This document shows positions 9,393-17,876 of a stretch of 64,000 nt of DNA, one piece after another (within the stretch, counting starts at the first letter, position 1; each line of letters starts with the position of its first letter). The notes under the pieces were generated by a model that saw only the letters and a list, made by a program, of their open reading frames with translations, was not told the DNA's origin and did not search any database. The position numbers were made by a program, and so were the translations under genes. The DNA comes from DASZQY01 sp036511595 (GTDB lineage Bacteria; Pseudomonadota; Alphaproteobacteria; Rhizobiales; Kaistiaceae): NCBI GenBank assembly GCA_036511595.1, contig DATCBY010000052.1, positions 6,686 through 70,685 on the forward strand, given 5' to 3'.

Positions 9393-9764
9393 ATGCCCAT
9401 CCGCTACACTCGCGATCACGAATGGATCCGCCTCGAGGGCGACGTCGCCACCGTCGGCGTAAGCGACTACGCCCAGGCACAGCTGGGCGACGTGGTTTTC
9501 GTCGAGCTGCCCGAGGTGGGCAAGCTGCTCGCCAAAGGCGCTGAAGCCGCGGTGATCGAATCGGTCAAGGCGGCGAGCGAGATTTTCGCGCCCGTCGCTG
9601 GAGAGGTGATCGAGGTCAACGGCGCGCTCGCCGACGAACCTGGCACCGTTAACGCCGATCCTGAAGGCGAGGGCTGGTTCCTTAGGCTGCGGGTGACCAA
9701 CCCGACGGAAGTCGAGGCGCTGATGACCATCGACTCCTACCAGGAATTCCTGCGCACGATTTGA
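9393..9764 (+). CDS. gcvH: Glycine cleavage system H protein
   Basis: 123 aa lipoyl carrier of the glycine cleavage complex. The lipoylated lysine is K59 in ESVKAASE. The flanking GDVVFVELPEVG and GEVIEVN strands are as expected. Start ATG 9393, 8 nt after gcvT, with GAGGA upstream; length is normal for the family. Confidence 0.98.
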   Translation: MPIRYTRDHEWIRLEGDVATVGVSDYAQAQLGDVVFVELPEVGKLLAKGAEAAVIESVKAASEIFAPVAGEVIEVNGALADEPGTVNADPEGEGWFLRLRVTNPTEVEALMTIDSYQEFLRTI

Positions 9765-9777
9765 GGAGGGAAGACCC

Positions 9778-11121
9778 ATGCGCTATCTCCCGAACACCGA
9801 CGAAGACCGTGCCGCCATGCTCGCCCGCGTCGGCGTCGGCTCCATCGACGATCTGTTCGCCGATATCCCATCCGCCAAGCGGCTGAGCGGCCTGGTCGAC
9901 CTGCCGACGACCAAGAGCGAAATCGAGGTCGAGCGCGTCCTTGGCGCCATGGCGGCGAAGAACGTCGCCGCCGCTTCCGTGCCCTTCTTCGTTGGCGCCG
10001 GAGCTTACCGCCACCACGTTCCCGCCAGCGTCGATCATCTCATCCAGCGCTCCGAATTCCTTACCTCATACACGCCCTACCAGCCCGAGATCGCTCAGGG
10101 CACACTGCAATACTTGTTCGAGTTCCAGACCCAGGTCGCCAATCTCACCGGCATGGAGGTCGCCAACGCCTCCATGTACGACGGCTCGACGGCAACCGCC
10201 GAGGCGGTTCTCATGGCGCAGCGCTTGACGCGCCGCGCCAAGGCTGTGCTCTCCGGGGGCCTTCATCCCCAGTATCGCAGCGTCGTCGAGACGGTCTCCC
10301 GCATGGCCGGCGACTCGGTCGTCGCGCTGCCGCCCGATCCTGCCGCCACCGAAGCGGTCCTCGCCGCCATCGACGCCGACACCGCCTGCGTCGTCGTCCA
10401 GACGCCGTCGTTCTACGGCCACCTGATCGACCTCGCTCCCATAGCCGAAAAGGCGCACGCCGTTGGTGCGCTGCTGGTTGCGGTATTCACCGAAGTGGTG
10501 GCGCTCGGCGCCATCGAGCCGCCGGGCTCGCAGGGCGCCGACATCGTCGTCGGTGAAGGTCAGTCGATCGGCAACCCGCTCACCTTCGGCGGCCCCTATG
10601 TCGGCCTCTTCGCCACGCGGCAGAAGTTCGTGCGCCAGATGCCCGGCCGCCTCTGCGGCGAGACGATGGACGCCGAAGGTAAGCGCGGATTCGTGCTGAC
10701 GCTGTCCACCCGCGAGCAGCACATCCGCCGCGACAAGGCGACATCCAACATTTGTACTAACTCGGGTCTCTGTTCACTCGCCTTCACTATCCACATGTCG
10801 CTGCTTGGCGAGTTTGGCCTTTCCCGTCTTGCGGCGCTCAACCACGCCAACGCGGTGGCGCTCGCTGAATCTCTTTCTGAAGTTCCCGGTGTAAACGTCC
10901 TCAACGACTCGTTCTTCAACGAGTTCACCATCCGCATCTCCGGCGATGCCGCGACGGTCATAGAAAAACTGGCGGTGAGAGGCATCCTCGGCGGCGTCCC
11001 GGTCTCGCGTCTGGAATTCGACAATCCTGACCTCGCGGATCTCATTGTTGTCGCCGCCACCGAAATAAACACCGAAGCCGACCGTGCCGCCTATGCTCGA
11101 ACGCTGAAGGAGGTGCTGTAA
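9778..11121 (+). CDS. gcvPA: Glycine dehydrogenase (decarboxylating) subunit 1
   Basis: 447 aa, the N-terminal half of the P protein in organisms with a split enzyme. With GcvPB it decarboxylates glycine and loads the aminomethyl group onto GcvH. Conserved stretches are MRYLPNTDEDRAAML at the start, FFVGAGAYRHHVPA, FLTSYTPYQPEIAQGTLQ and REQHIRRDKATSNICTN. GAGGAGG lies just before ATG 9778. Its TAA shares one base with the ATG of gcvPB, so translation is probably coupled. Confidence 0.97.
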   Translation: MRYLPNTDEDRAAMLARVGVGSIDDLFADIPSAKRLSGLVDLPTTKSEIEVERVLGAMAAKNVAAASVPFFVGAGAYRHHVPASVDHLIQRSEFLTSYTPYQPEIAQGTLQYLFEFQTQVANLTGMEVANASMYDGSTATAEAVLMAQRLTRRAKAVLSGGLHPQYRSVVETVSRMAGDSVVALPPDPAATEAVLAAIDADTACVVVQTPSFYGHLIDLAPIAEKAHAVGALLVAVFTEVVALGAIEPPGSQGADIVVGEGQSIGNPLTFGGPYVGLFATRQKFVRQMPGRLCGETMDAEGKRGFVLTLSTREQHIRRDKATSNICTNSGLCSLAFTIHMSLLGEFGLSRLAALNHANAVALAESLSEVPGVNVLNDSFFNEFTIRISGDAATVIEKLAVRGILGGVPVSRLEFDNPDLADLIVVAATEINTEADRAAYARTLKEVL

Positions 11122-12686
11122 TGCTGAATGATAAAGGTCGCCCCACAACGCCCACTGCGCCCAATACGGCACCGGCGGAAACCTTTACCGGCAACCGCGC
11201 CCTGCAGATCGAGGAGCCGCTGCTTTTCGAGATGGGTCGACTTGATGTTAGCGGCGTCGATCTCCCCGATGCACCAAAAACAAAATCAAAGCTCGGCGCC
11301 CACGCGCGCCGGACGCCGATCGACCTTCCCGGCCTCAGTGAACCGGAGGCGATGCGCCACTACGTCCGCCTCAGCCAGAAGAACTATGCCATTGATGCCG
11401 GTATCTACCCGCTGGGTTCGTGCACGATGAAGCACAATCCGCGCCTCAACGAGAAGATGGCGCGCCTGCCAGGCTTTGCCGACATCCACCCGCTGCAGCC
11501 GATCTCGACCGTCCCCGGCGCCATTGAGTTGATCTCGGAACTTGGCCGGTGGTTGCTCGAACTGACCGGCTTGCACACTGTCGCGATCAGCCCGAAAGCC
11601 GGCGCCCATGGCGAGCTCTGCGGCATGATGGCGATCAAGGCGGCGCTGGATGCCCGCGGCGACCGCCGCTCGGTCGTGCTGGTGCCCGAGTCGGCCCACG
11701 GCACTAACCCGGCTACCGCGGCCCTGCTCGGCTACCGCGTCGAGGAAGTGCCTGCCCGCGCCGATGGCACCGTCGACCCGGAGGAGGTCAAGAAGCGCCT
11801 GTCGCCGCAAGTCGCCGCGATCATGCTGACCAACCCCAACACCTGCGGCCTGTTCGAGCGCGACGTGGTCGCCATCGCCGATGCCGTCCACGCCGCCGGC
11901 GCGTTCTTCTATGCCGATGGCGCCAATTTCAACGCCATCGTCGGCAAGGTAAAGCCCGGCGATCTCGGCGTCGATGCCATGCACATCAACCTGCACAAGA
12001 CCTTCTCGACGCCCCACGGTGGTGGCGGGCCAGGCGCCGGTCCTGTCGTTCTCTCGGACAAACTGGCGCCTTTCGCACCCGTGCCGTATGTGCAGATCCA
12101 GGCAGGCAAGCCGGAGTTCATCTGGACGCGGCGCGACCCCGCCGCTAAGGCCACGTTCGGCCGCATGACCGCCTTTCACGGCCAGATGGGCATGTTCGTC
12201 CGCGCTCTGTCGTACATGCTTGCCCACGGCGCCGACGGCATGCGCCAGGCATCGGAGGACGCGGTCCTCAACGCCAACTACGTCCGCGCGGGTCTCGCCG
12301 ACATCATGAGCCAGCCGTTCGGCGATCGCCCGTGCATGCACGAGGCGCTCTTCGATGACAGCTTCCTCGAAGGCACCGGCGTCACTACGCTCGACTTCGC
12401 CAAGGCGATGATCGACGAGGGCTTCCACCCGATGACCATGTATTTTCCGCTGGTCGTCCACGGCGCGCTGCTCATCGAGCCGACCGAGTCGGAATCGAAA
12501 GCCTCGCTCGATCTCTTTGTTGCGACGCTGCGCGAGCTGGTCATGCGGGCTAAGCGCGGCGAGCCCGAGCGCTTCCATCAGGCCCCGATGCATGCTCCGC
12601 GTCGTCGCCTGGACGAAACCCGTGCCGCCCGCGCGCCGAAGCTCAGATGGGAAAAGCCACAGCCGTGGAGCGAGGCGGCGGAGTAG
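11121..12686 (+). CDS. gcvPB: Glycine dehydrogenase (decarboxylating) subunit 2
   Basis: 521 aa, the PLP-binding half of the split P protein. The PLP lysine is K293 in HINLHKTFSTPHGGGGPG. LGSCTMKHNPR and SAHGTNPATAA are also family hallmarks. The ATG overlaps the gcvPA stop by one base. Last gene of the gcv operon; it converges on the SDR gene with 9 nt between, and I see no obvious terminator hairpin there. Confidence 0.97.
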   Translation: MLNDKGRPTTPTAPNTAPAETFTGNRALQIEEPLLFEMGRLDVSGVDLPDAPKTKSKLGAHARRTPIDLPGLSEPEAMRHYVRLSQKNYAIDAGIYPLGSCTMKHNPRLNEKMARLPGFADIHPLQPISTVPGAIELISELGRWLLELTGLHTVAISPKAGAHGELCGMMAIKAALDARGDRRSVVLVPESAHGTNPATAALLGYRVEEVPARADGTVDPEEVKKRLSPQVAAIMLTNPNTCGLFERDVVAIADAVHAAGAFFYADGANFNAIVGKVKPGDLGVDAMHINLHKTFSTPHGGGGPGAGPVVLSDKLAPFAPVPYVQIQAGKPEFIWTRRDPAAKATFGRMTAFHGQMGMFVRALSYMLAHGADGMRQASEDAVLNANYVRAGLADIMSQPFGDRPCMHEALFDDSFLEGTGVTTLDFAKAMIDEGFHPMTMYFPLVVHGALLIEPTESESKASLDLFVATLRELVMRAKRGEPERFHQAPMHAPRRRLDETRAARAPKLRWEKPQPWSEAAE

Positions 12687-12695
12687 ACGGAACGC

Positions 12696-13514
12696 CTAAG
12701 CGCCCAGCCCGGTCAACTTCCGGCTCAAGGCGCGCAGCTTCGCGCGCGCCGTCACGTCATACGCCTGTTCGTTGGCGCGCGCCTCGCTAAGCCCGTTGAA
12801 GAATTTGCCGTTCGTCGTGGCGTGCTGCGGGCCGACCGCCAGCGCCAGGATCGCATCGGCGCCTTCGGCGACGGTGCTTTGCGGGGTCAGCCCGGCATCG
12901 CGCACCATCGCCGTATCCATGAACGTCGCCGGATCCAACGCGTTGACCGTCACGCCGCCGGCCAGTTCCTCGGCCAGCGAAAAAGTGGAAATCACCTGTC
13001 CCAGCTTGCTTTGCGTATAGGCGACGCGTCCTCCCTGCCAGTTGCGTTCCATCATCGGGTCGTCGAAATCGATCGGCGATTGGCCGATAGATGCGACATT
13101 GACGATCCGCGCCGGCGCGCTGGCGCGGAGTGTGCCCAACAGGAGATGGGTCAGCAGGAAGCCCGAGAGATAATTGACCGCGAAGCGTACCTCGTAGCCG
13201 TCAGCGGTGGCCCGCCGCTCAGCCGGCAGGAAGCCGATGCCCGCATTGTTGACGAGCACGTCGATGCGTTTGTTGTCGGCGAGCACTTCTTTCGCCAGCC
13301 GCCGCACCTCGTCGAGCGAAGACAGGTCGGCTAGATAGAGCGTCGCCTTGCCCTTGCCACCCTTGTCGACTGCGGCGACCAGGCTATTGCCGCGCTTGCG
13401 GTCGCGCCCGTGGACAAGCACATGGGCGCCGTCGGCGGCCAGCCTCTCGGCGACCAGCCGCCCGACGCCGTCGGTCGACCCGGTGATGAGTATCGTCCTC
13501 CCGCTGAGGTCCAT
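12696..13514 (-). CDS. SDR family oxidoreductase
   Basis: 272 aa short-chain dehydrogenase/reductase. Residues 8-19 give the nucleotide-binding TGSTDGVG loop, followed by the NNAG motif (VNNAGIGF) and the catalytic YTQSK (Y-x-x-x-K). The arginine-containing HGRDRKRG after strand beta2 suggests NADP(H). It starts 4 nt after the HAD gene ends, so the two are probably co-transcribed. Substrate cannot be inferred; the architecture resembles the retinol dehydrogenase/WW-oxidoreductase-like branch. Confidence 0.88.
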   Translation of the reverse strand: MDLSGRTILITGSTDGVGRLVAERLAADGAHVLVHGRDRKRGNSLVAAVDKGGKGKATLYLADLSSLDEVRRLAKEVLADNKRIDVLVNNAGIGFLPAERRATADGYEVRFAVNYLSGFLLTHLLLGTLRASAPARIVNVASIGQSPIDFDDPMMERNWQGGRVAYTQSKLGQVISTFSLAEELAGGVTVNALDPATFMDTAMVRDAGLTPQSTVAEGADAILALAVGPQHATTNGKFFNGLSEARANEQAYDVTARAKLRALSRKLTGLGA

Positions 13515-13518
13515 CCGC

Positions 13519-14199
13519 CTATTCCTCCAGTCCTTCCCAACTCATCAGCGCCTCCGCTATCGCGGGCAGGTCGGCAAACCGGCTAATCACCGTCTCTGCA
13601 CCCGCCTCGATCAGCAGATCGGAGTGGCCGAGCCAGGTATGCCGGCCGCCGGTGAAGCCGACCACGCGCGCGCCAGCCGCCTTCGCCGCGGCAACGCCGA
13701 AAACTGAATCTTCCAGCACCACCATCTCGCGCGGATTCACTTCGAACTGCCTCGCCGCATAGGCATAGACATTCGGCGATGGCTTCGGTTGCTTGTCGCC
13801 GACCTCGACCGCCGAAAAGATGTAGGGCCGGAACCGATCCATCAGCCCTACCTTGTTGAGTTCGATCGTCAGCCGTTCGGTAGATGAATTAGAGCAGATG
13901 CAGCGCGGCCCATCGATCCGGTCGAGCAGTTCGTCTGCGCCGGGCACTATCCTGAGATCGCGCGCCAGCCGCCGGTCGAGTTCCGCCGTCTGCCTGGCCA
14001 TGAAGTCCGCCGGCAGGCCGTGGCCGATCTCCTTCTCGACGATATCGTGGATGGCGAGGCTGGTGAGCCCGGCAAAGCGCTGGCTCACCTCCGCCGCGGT
14101 GACGTCGTAGCCGGCTTCGGTCAGAAGTTTTGCGTCGACTTCGGAGGCAATGATCTCCGAATCGACCAGCACGCCGTCACAATCGAACGCGAAGAGCAT
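13519..14199 (-). CDS. HAD-IA family hydrolase (phosphoglycolate/beta-phosphoglucomutase-like)
   Basis: About 226 aa. Motif I is FDCDGVLVDSE (DxD nucleophile pair), motif II is CSNSS, and motif IV lies in VVLEDSVFGVAAAKAAGARVVGF. The cap domain between residues 15 and 85 is helical, as in beta-phosphoglucomutase/phosphatase-like members. I choose ATG 14199 because AGGA lies 6 nt upstream and the next residues run directly into motif I; the frame is open further upstream but without support. Substrate unknown. Confidence 0.9.
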   Translation of the reverse strand: MLFAFDCDGVLVDSEIIASEVDAKLLTEAGYDVTAAEVSQRFAGLTSLAIHDIVEKEIGHGLPADFMARQTAELDRRLARDLRIVPGADELLDRIDGPRCICSNSSTERLTIELNKVGLMDRFRPYIFSAVEVGDKQPKPSPNVYAYAARQFEVNPREMVVLEDSVFGVAAAKAAGARVVGFTGGRHTWLGHSDLLIEAGAETVISRFADLPAIAEALMSWEGLEE

Positions 14200-14309
14200 G
14201 GAGCTTCCTGTCGGCGCGACGTACCCGCCGCGCAAATCGAATTGGGCGCTTCTGTCTAGCCGGGCAGCGGCCCGGGCGAAAGCCCGCCGGCCGCATGGCG
14301 GCCCGCAAG

Positions 14310-14327
14310 TTTACGCCCGTTTAACCA
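14310..14327 (+). promoter_or_regulatory. CtrA-like binding site upstream of ccrM
   Basis: TTTA-N7-TTAA with the extended right half TTAACCA, 77 nt before the ccrM ATG at 14404. This is one base off the TTAA-N7-TTAA consensus of the alphaproteobacterial cell-cycle regulator CtrA, which is known to activate ccrM in Caulobacter. Prediction from sequence only. Confidence 0.55.
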
Positions 14328-14403
14328 CGTTTCTGAACCCGGGATTTACCCTGTTCGCGCAGCATCGCCCTTCCTTTGGGTGGTGTCGCGTGGGGCGTGT
14401 TGC

Positions 14404-15525
14404 ATGGGTGCGATGGAAAAGGTTCAGGTCGCGGGAAATCCCGATTGGCTGGACACTATCGTGAAGGGCGACTGCATCACAGCCCTCGAGCGCCTGCCGG
14501 CGGCGAGCGTCGATCTGGTCTTCGCCGATCCGCCCTACAACCTGCAGCTCGAAAGCCGACTCACCCGCCCGGACCAGTCGGAAGTCGATGCGGTGACGCA
14601 GGCTTGGGACAAGTTTGCTTCGTTCTCCGCCTACGACGATTTCACGCGCGCGTGGCTGCTCGCCTGCCGGCGCGTTCTGAAACCAAACGGCACGCTCTGG
14701 GTGATCGGCTCGTATCACAATATTTTCCGCGTCGGGAGCGCCCTGCAGGATCTCGGCTTTTGGGTTCTCAACGACATCATCTGGCGGAAGACCAACCCGA
14801 TGCCGAATTTTCGCGGCCGTCGCTTCACCAACGCGCATGAGACGATGATCTGGGCAAGTCGCGACCAGGATTCTCGTGGCTATACGTTCAACTATGAGGC
14901 CCTCAAGGCCGCCAATGAAGACGTGCAGATGCGTTCCGATTGGCTCTTCCCGCTTTGCACCGGCAACGAGAGGCTGAAGGGCGGGCAGGGCAGGAAGGTG
15001 CATCCGACACAGAAGCCCGAGGCGCTGCTCCACCGCATCTTGATGGCCTCGTCAAAGCCGGGCGATGTGATCCTCGATCCTTTCTTCGGCACCGGCACTA
15101 CCGGCGCCGTCGCCAAATATCTCGGCCGCCATTTCGTCGGCGTCGAGCGCGAGGACGACTACATCGCCGCCGCGACCACCCGCATTGCCGCAGTCGTACC
15201 TGCGACCGCATCCGCGCTGGAAGTCGTCCACAGCAAGCGCAGCGAGCCGCGCGTCGCCTTCGGAAGTCTCGTCGAAAGCGGCCTCATCGTTCCCGGCGCC
15301 GTGCTGACTGACTCCCGCTCCCGCCACACCGCGGAGGTACGCGCCGACGGCATGTTGCGCGCCGGCGATCACGTTGGCTCTATCCATCGTGTCGGCGCAC
15401 TGGTGCAAGGGTTGGATGCCTGCAACGGCTGGACGTTCTGGCACTACGGCAAGGCTGGCGGCCTTGTGCCGATCGACGATCTCCGCGCCGCCGCCCGTCG
15501 CACAATGGCGCGGGCTGGCGCCTAG
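14404..15525 (+). CDS. ccrM: Cell-cycle DNA adenine methyltransferase CcrM (GANTC)
   Basis: 373 aa beta-class N6-adenine methyltransferase. The catalytic motif DPPY is at residues 42-45 and the AdoMet motif DPFFGTGTTG at 225-234, in the reversed order expected for the beta class. The C-terminal extension (about residues 265-370) has the tail region found in CcrM. CcrM methylates GANTC late in replication and links replication to transcription in alphaproteobacteria. ATG 14404 is chosen; ATG 14413 is also possible. A CtrA-like box lies upstream, matching the known control of this gene. Confidence 0.95.
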   Translation: MGAMEKVQVAGNPDWLDTIVKGDCITALERLPAASVDLVFADPPYNLQLESRLTRPDQSEVDAVTQAWDKFASFSAYDDFTRAWLLACRRVLKPNGTLWVIGSYHNIFRVGSALQDLGFWVLNDIIWRKTNPMPNFRGRRFTNAHETMIWASRDQDSRGYTFNYEALKAANEDVQMRSDWLFPLCTGNERLKGGQGRKVHPTQKPEALLHRILMASSKPGDVILDPFFGTGTTGAVAKYLGRHFVGVEREDDYIAAATTRIAAVVPATASALEVVHSKRSEPRVAFGSLVESGLIVPGAVLTDSRSRHTAEVRADGMLRAGDHVGSIHRVGALVQGLDACNGWTFWHYGKAGGLVPIDDLRAAARRTMARAGA

Positions 15526-15585
15526 CTCCGGCCCGCGACGCCGGGGCAGTTGCGAAGGCTGGGCCTTCAGGCGTAGCAAGTCCCA

Positions 15586-15909
15586 ATGCCTGACGATGAT
15601 GTCGTGACCAAGCCGCGGGCGAAGGTCCGGCCGAAGATCGAGCCGAAGGTCGACCGCCCGCGTCTTCACAAGGTCATTCTGATCAACGATGACTTCACGC
15701 CGCGTGATTTCGTCGTCATGGTGCTGAAGGCGGTGTTCCGCACAACCGCCGATCAGGCCTATCGCATCATGATTACCGCCCACAAGAAAGGCGTCTGTGT
15801 CGTCGCGGTCTATACGAAGGATATCGCCGATACCAAGGCGACCGAGGCGACCGACCTCGGCAAGCGCGCCGGGTTTCCTTTGATGTTCACCACCGAGCCG
15901 GAAGAATAG
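15586..15909 (+). CDS. clpS: ATP-dependent Clp protease adaptor ClpS
   Basis: 107 aa N-recognin that delivers N-degron substrates to ClpAP. The core reads HKVILINDDFTPRDFVV, which contains the substrate-binding NDD, followed by AYRIMITAHKKGVCVVAVYTKDIADTK. The basic, disordered N-terminal tail (KPRAKVRPKIEPK) is typical. clpA is not nearby. Upstream (15526-15585) there is only a short non-coding gap after ccrM. Confidence 0.96.
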   Translation: MPDDDVVTKPRAKVRPKIEPKVDRPRLHKVILINDDFTPRDFVVMVLKAVFRTTADQAYRIMITAHKKGVCVVAVYTKDIADTKATEATDLGKRAGFPLMFTTEPEE

Positions 15910-15982
15910 CCGCGGCCTATCGTTCTTGCCGGTGCCGGAAGCGCGTGCCAGGAATCTCGCGGTCCTTCGGAGACAAGTCGCA

Positions 15983-17260
15983 ATGACGGTGTTGGTCGCT
16001 GGAGGCGGGATCGGTGGGCTGACGCTTGCCTTGAGCCTGCACCAGATCGGCGTTCCGGTTCAGGTGTTCGAGGCGGACGCCGAACCCAGGACATTGGGCG
16101 TCGGCATCAACATTCTTCCCCACGCCGGCCGCGAACTGATCGACCTCGGACTCATCGACCGGCTCGACGAAATCGGTGTTCGCACCGAGGGGCTCGCCTA
16201 CTATTCGAAACACGGCAAGCTTATCTGGCGCGAGCCGCGCGGCCTGTCGGCCGGCTACAGATGGCCGCAGTTCTCCCTTCATCGTGGCCGGTTGCGCCGC
16301 CTTTTGTGGGAGGCGGCGGTCGAGCGGCTGGGCGCTGCCGGCATCCATGCTGCGCATCGCCTTCGCTCGTGGGAAACCGGCCCGCATAGCGTTCGCGCAA
16401 ACTTCGTCGATCCCAGAACCAACGAACCGGCGGGCGCTTACGAGGGGGCGCTGCTGATCGGTGCCGATGGCATCCACTCGGCCGTGCGGGCCGCGTTTCA
16501 GCCGGGCGAGGGCGCCCCAAAATGGAATCGCAGCATCCTCTGGCGTGGCGTCAGCGAGGGCCACTCGTTTCTCGACGGCCGCACGATGATCACCGCCGGC
16601 CACCAGTCGCAGAAGTTTGTCGCCTACGCCATTTCGCCGGTCGATCCAGCTGCCGGCGGCCAGACGATCAACTGGATTGCCGAGCGCCGCTTTCCGGCGG
16701 AGCACGAGTGGCACCGTGAAACCTATGACCGCACCGCCAAGTTCGAAGATTTTCTGCCATGGTTTGAGGACTGGAAGTTTGACTGGCTCGACGTGCCGGG
16801 CATCATCCGCAGCGCGACGCATGTATATGAATACCCGATGGTCGACCGTGATCCGCTTGCCCGCTGGACAGAAGGTCGCGTGACGCTGCTGGGCGACGCC
16901 GCCCACCCGATGTATCCGATCGGCTCCAACGGCGCCTCGCAGGCGATCCTCGATGCCCGTGTGCTGGCGCGCAGCATCCTCGATCGCGGCGAGACGCCGG
17001 AGGCGCTGGCTGCCTACGAAGCCGAGCGCTCGCCGGCGACAGCCAAAATTGTCGAGCTCAACCGCCGCAACGGCCCCGACCAGGTGCTCCAGATCGTCGA
17101 GGAGCGCGCGCCGGGCGGTTTCGAGCGCATCGACGACGTGATGCCGAAAGCGGAGCGCGAGGCAATTGCCGCCGGTTACAAGCAGACCGCCGGCTTCGAT
17201 CGCGACGCACTCAACGCGCGTCCGCCGATCATCCCGCCCAGGGCTTCGGCGCCGGCATGA
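15983..17260 (+). CDS. FAD-dependent monooxygenase (salicylate hydroxylase-like)
   Basis: 425 aa class A flavin monooxygenase. It begins MTVLVAGGGIGGLTLALSL with the Rossmann GxGxxG motif, has the internal GADGIHSAVR (DG motif) and the second FAD motif LLGDAAHPMYPIGSNGASQAI. The order and spacing fit aromatic-ring hydroxylases, and the sequence is close to those annotated as flavin-dependent oxidoreductases. ATG 15983 has GGAG 9 nt upstream; an open extension to 15926 lacks support. It converges on the HAD gene with 4 nt between. Substrate unknown. Confidence 0.88.
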   Translation: MTVLVAGGGIGGLTLALSLHQIGVPVQVFEADAEPRTLGVGINILPHAGRELIDLGLIDRLDEIGVRTEGLAYYSKHGKLIWREPRGLSAGYRWPQFSLHRGRLRRLLWEAAVERLGAAGIHAAHRLRSWETGPHSVRANFVDPRTNEPAGAYEGALLIGADGIHSAVRAAFQPGEGAPKWNRSILWRGVSEGHSFLDGRTMITAGHQSQKFVAYAISPVDPAAGGQTINWIAERRFPAEHEWHRETYDRTAKFEDFLPWFEDWKFDWLDVPGIIRSATHVYEYPMVDRDPLARWTEGRVTLLGDAAHPMYPIGSNGASQAILDARVLARSILDRGETPEALAAYEAERSPATAKIVELNRRNGPDQVLQIVEERAPGGFERIDDVMPKAEREAIAAGYKQTAGFDRDALNARPPIIPPRASAPA

Positions 17261-17264
17261 TCGC

Positions 17265-17876
17265 CTACGGCGCCAGTCCGTAACGCCGGAGGTCGGCGCT
17301 CAGCGTGTCTGTCGACACGTATTGCTCGGCCTGCCAGCCGAGGCTGAGGGCCGCGGCGACGTTTGCCGGATTGTCGTCGAAAAAAAGCGTTTGCGACGGT
17401 TCCAGAGCGAATGTCCCGGCATGGTGTCGGTAGATTGCCGCATCCGGCTTGATCAGCCCGACGCGCCCCGAAACGGTGACGCCGCGAAAGCGCGCCAGGA
17501 ACGGAAACTTGTCCTCGGCTTCGGCGAAGGTGTCCGGCGCCCAGTTGGTGAGTGCGGTGACGTCGATGCCGCGGTCGATCAGGTCTTCGACCATCTCGAC
17601 GTTGGCCTCGATCGGGCCGGGGATCATCTCCCACCAGTTGGCGCGGAACGCGCGAATCAGGTCTGCCTTGCCGGGATGGCGCGCGATGAGTTCCTCTTCG
17701 GCCTCTTGCCACGTCCGCCCGCGATCCTGTTCGAGGTTCCATTCGTGGGTGCACACCTCGGCGAAAAATCGCGCCCGCTCGTCGTGGTCAGGGATCAGCC
17801 GGCGAAACGGCCGCTCCGCCTCGTAGGCGATCAGCACCTGGCCGAGGTCGAAGACGACATGCCGGATTTCGTTCAC
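17265..17876 (-). CDS. HAD family hydrolase, YihX-like
   Basis: 203 aa. Starts at GTG 17876, which overlaps the mutY stop as GTGA. Motif I is VVFDLGQVL: the nucleophile Asp is present but the usual second Asp is Gly, as in YihX-type and other HAD-IA members whose motif reads FDLGNV. Motif II is LTNW, motif III is the lysine in GLIKPDAAIY, and motif IV is FFDDNPANV. YihX is an alpha-glucose-1-phosphate phosphatase, but function in this relative is not established. Confidence 0.87.
   Translation of the reverse strand: MNEIRHVVFDLGQVLIAYEAERPFRRLIPDHDERARFFAEVCTHEWNLEQDRGRTWQEAEEELIARHPGKADLIRAFRANWWEMIPGPIEANVEMVEDLIDRGIDVTALTNWAPDTFAEAEDKFPFLARFRGVTVSGRVGLIKPDAAIYRHHAGTFALEPSQTLFFDDNPANVAAALSLGWQAEQYVSTDTLSADLRRYGLAP

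Noticed and set aside
11286..12593. 435-codon minus-strand frame opposite gcvPB
   Set aside because: Antisense shadow of a highly conserved gene; composition is typical of such shadows.
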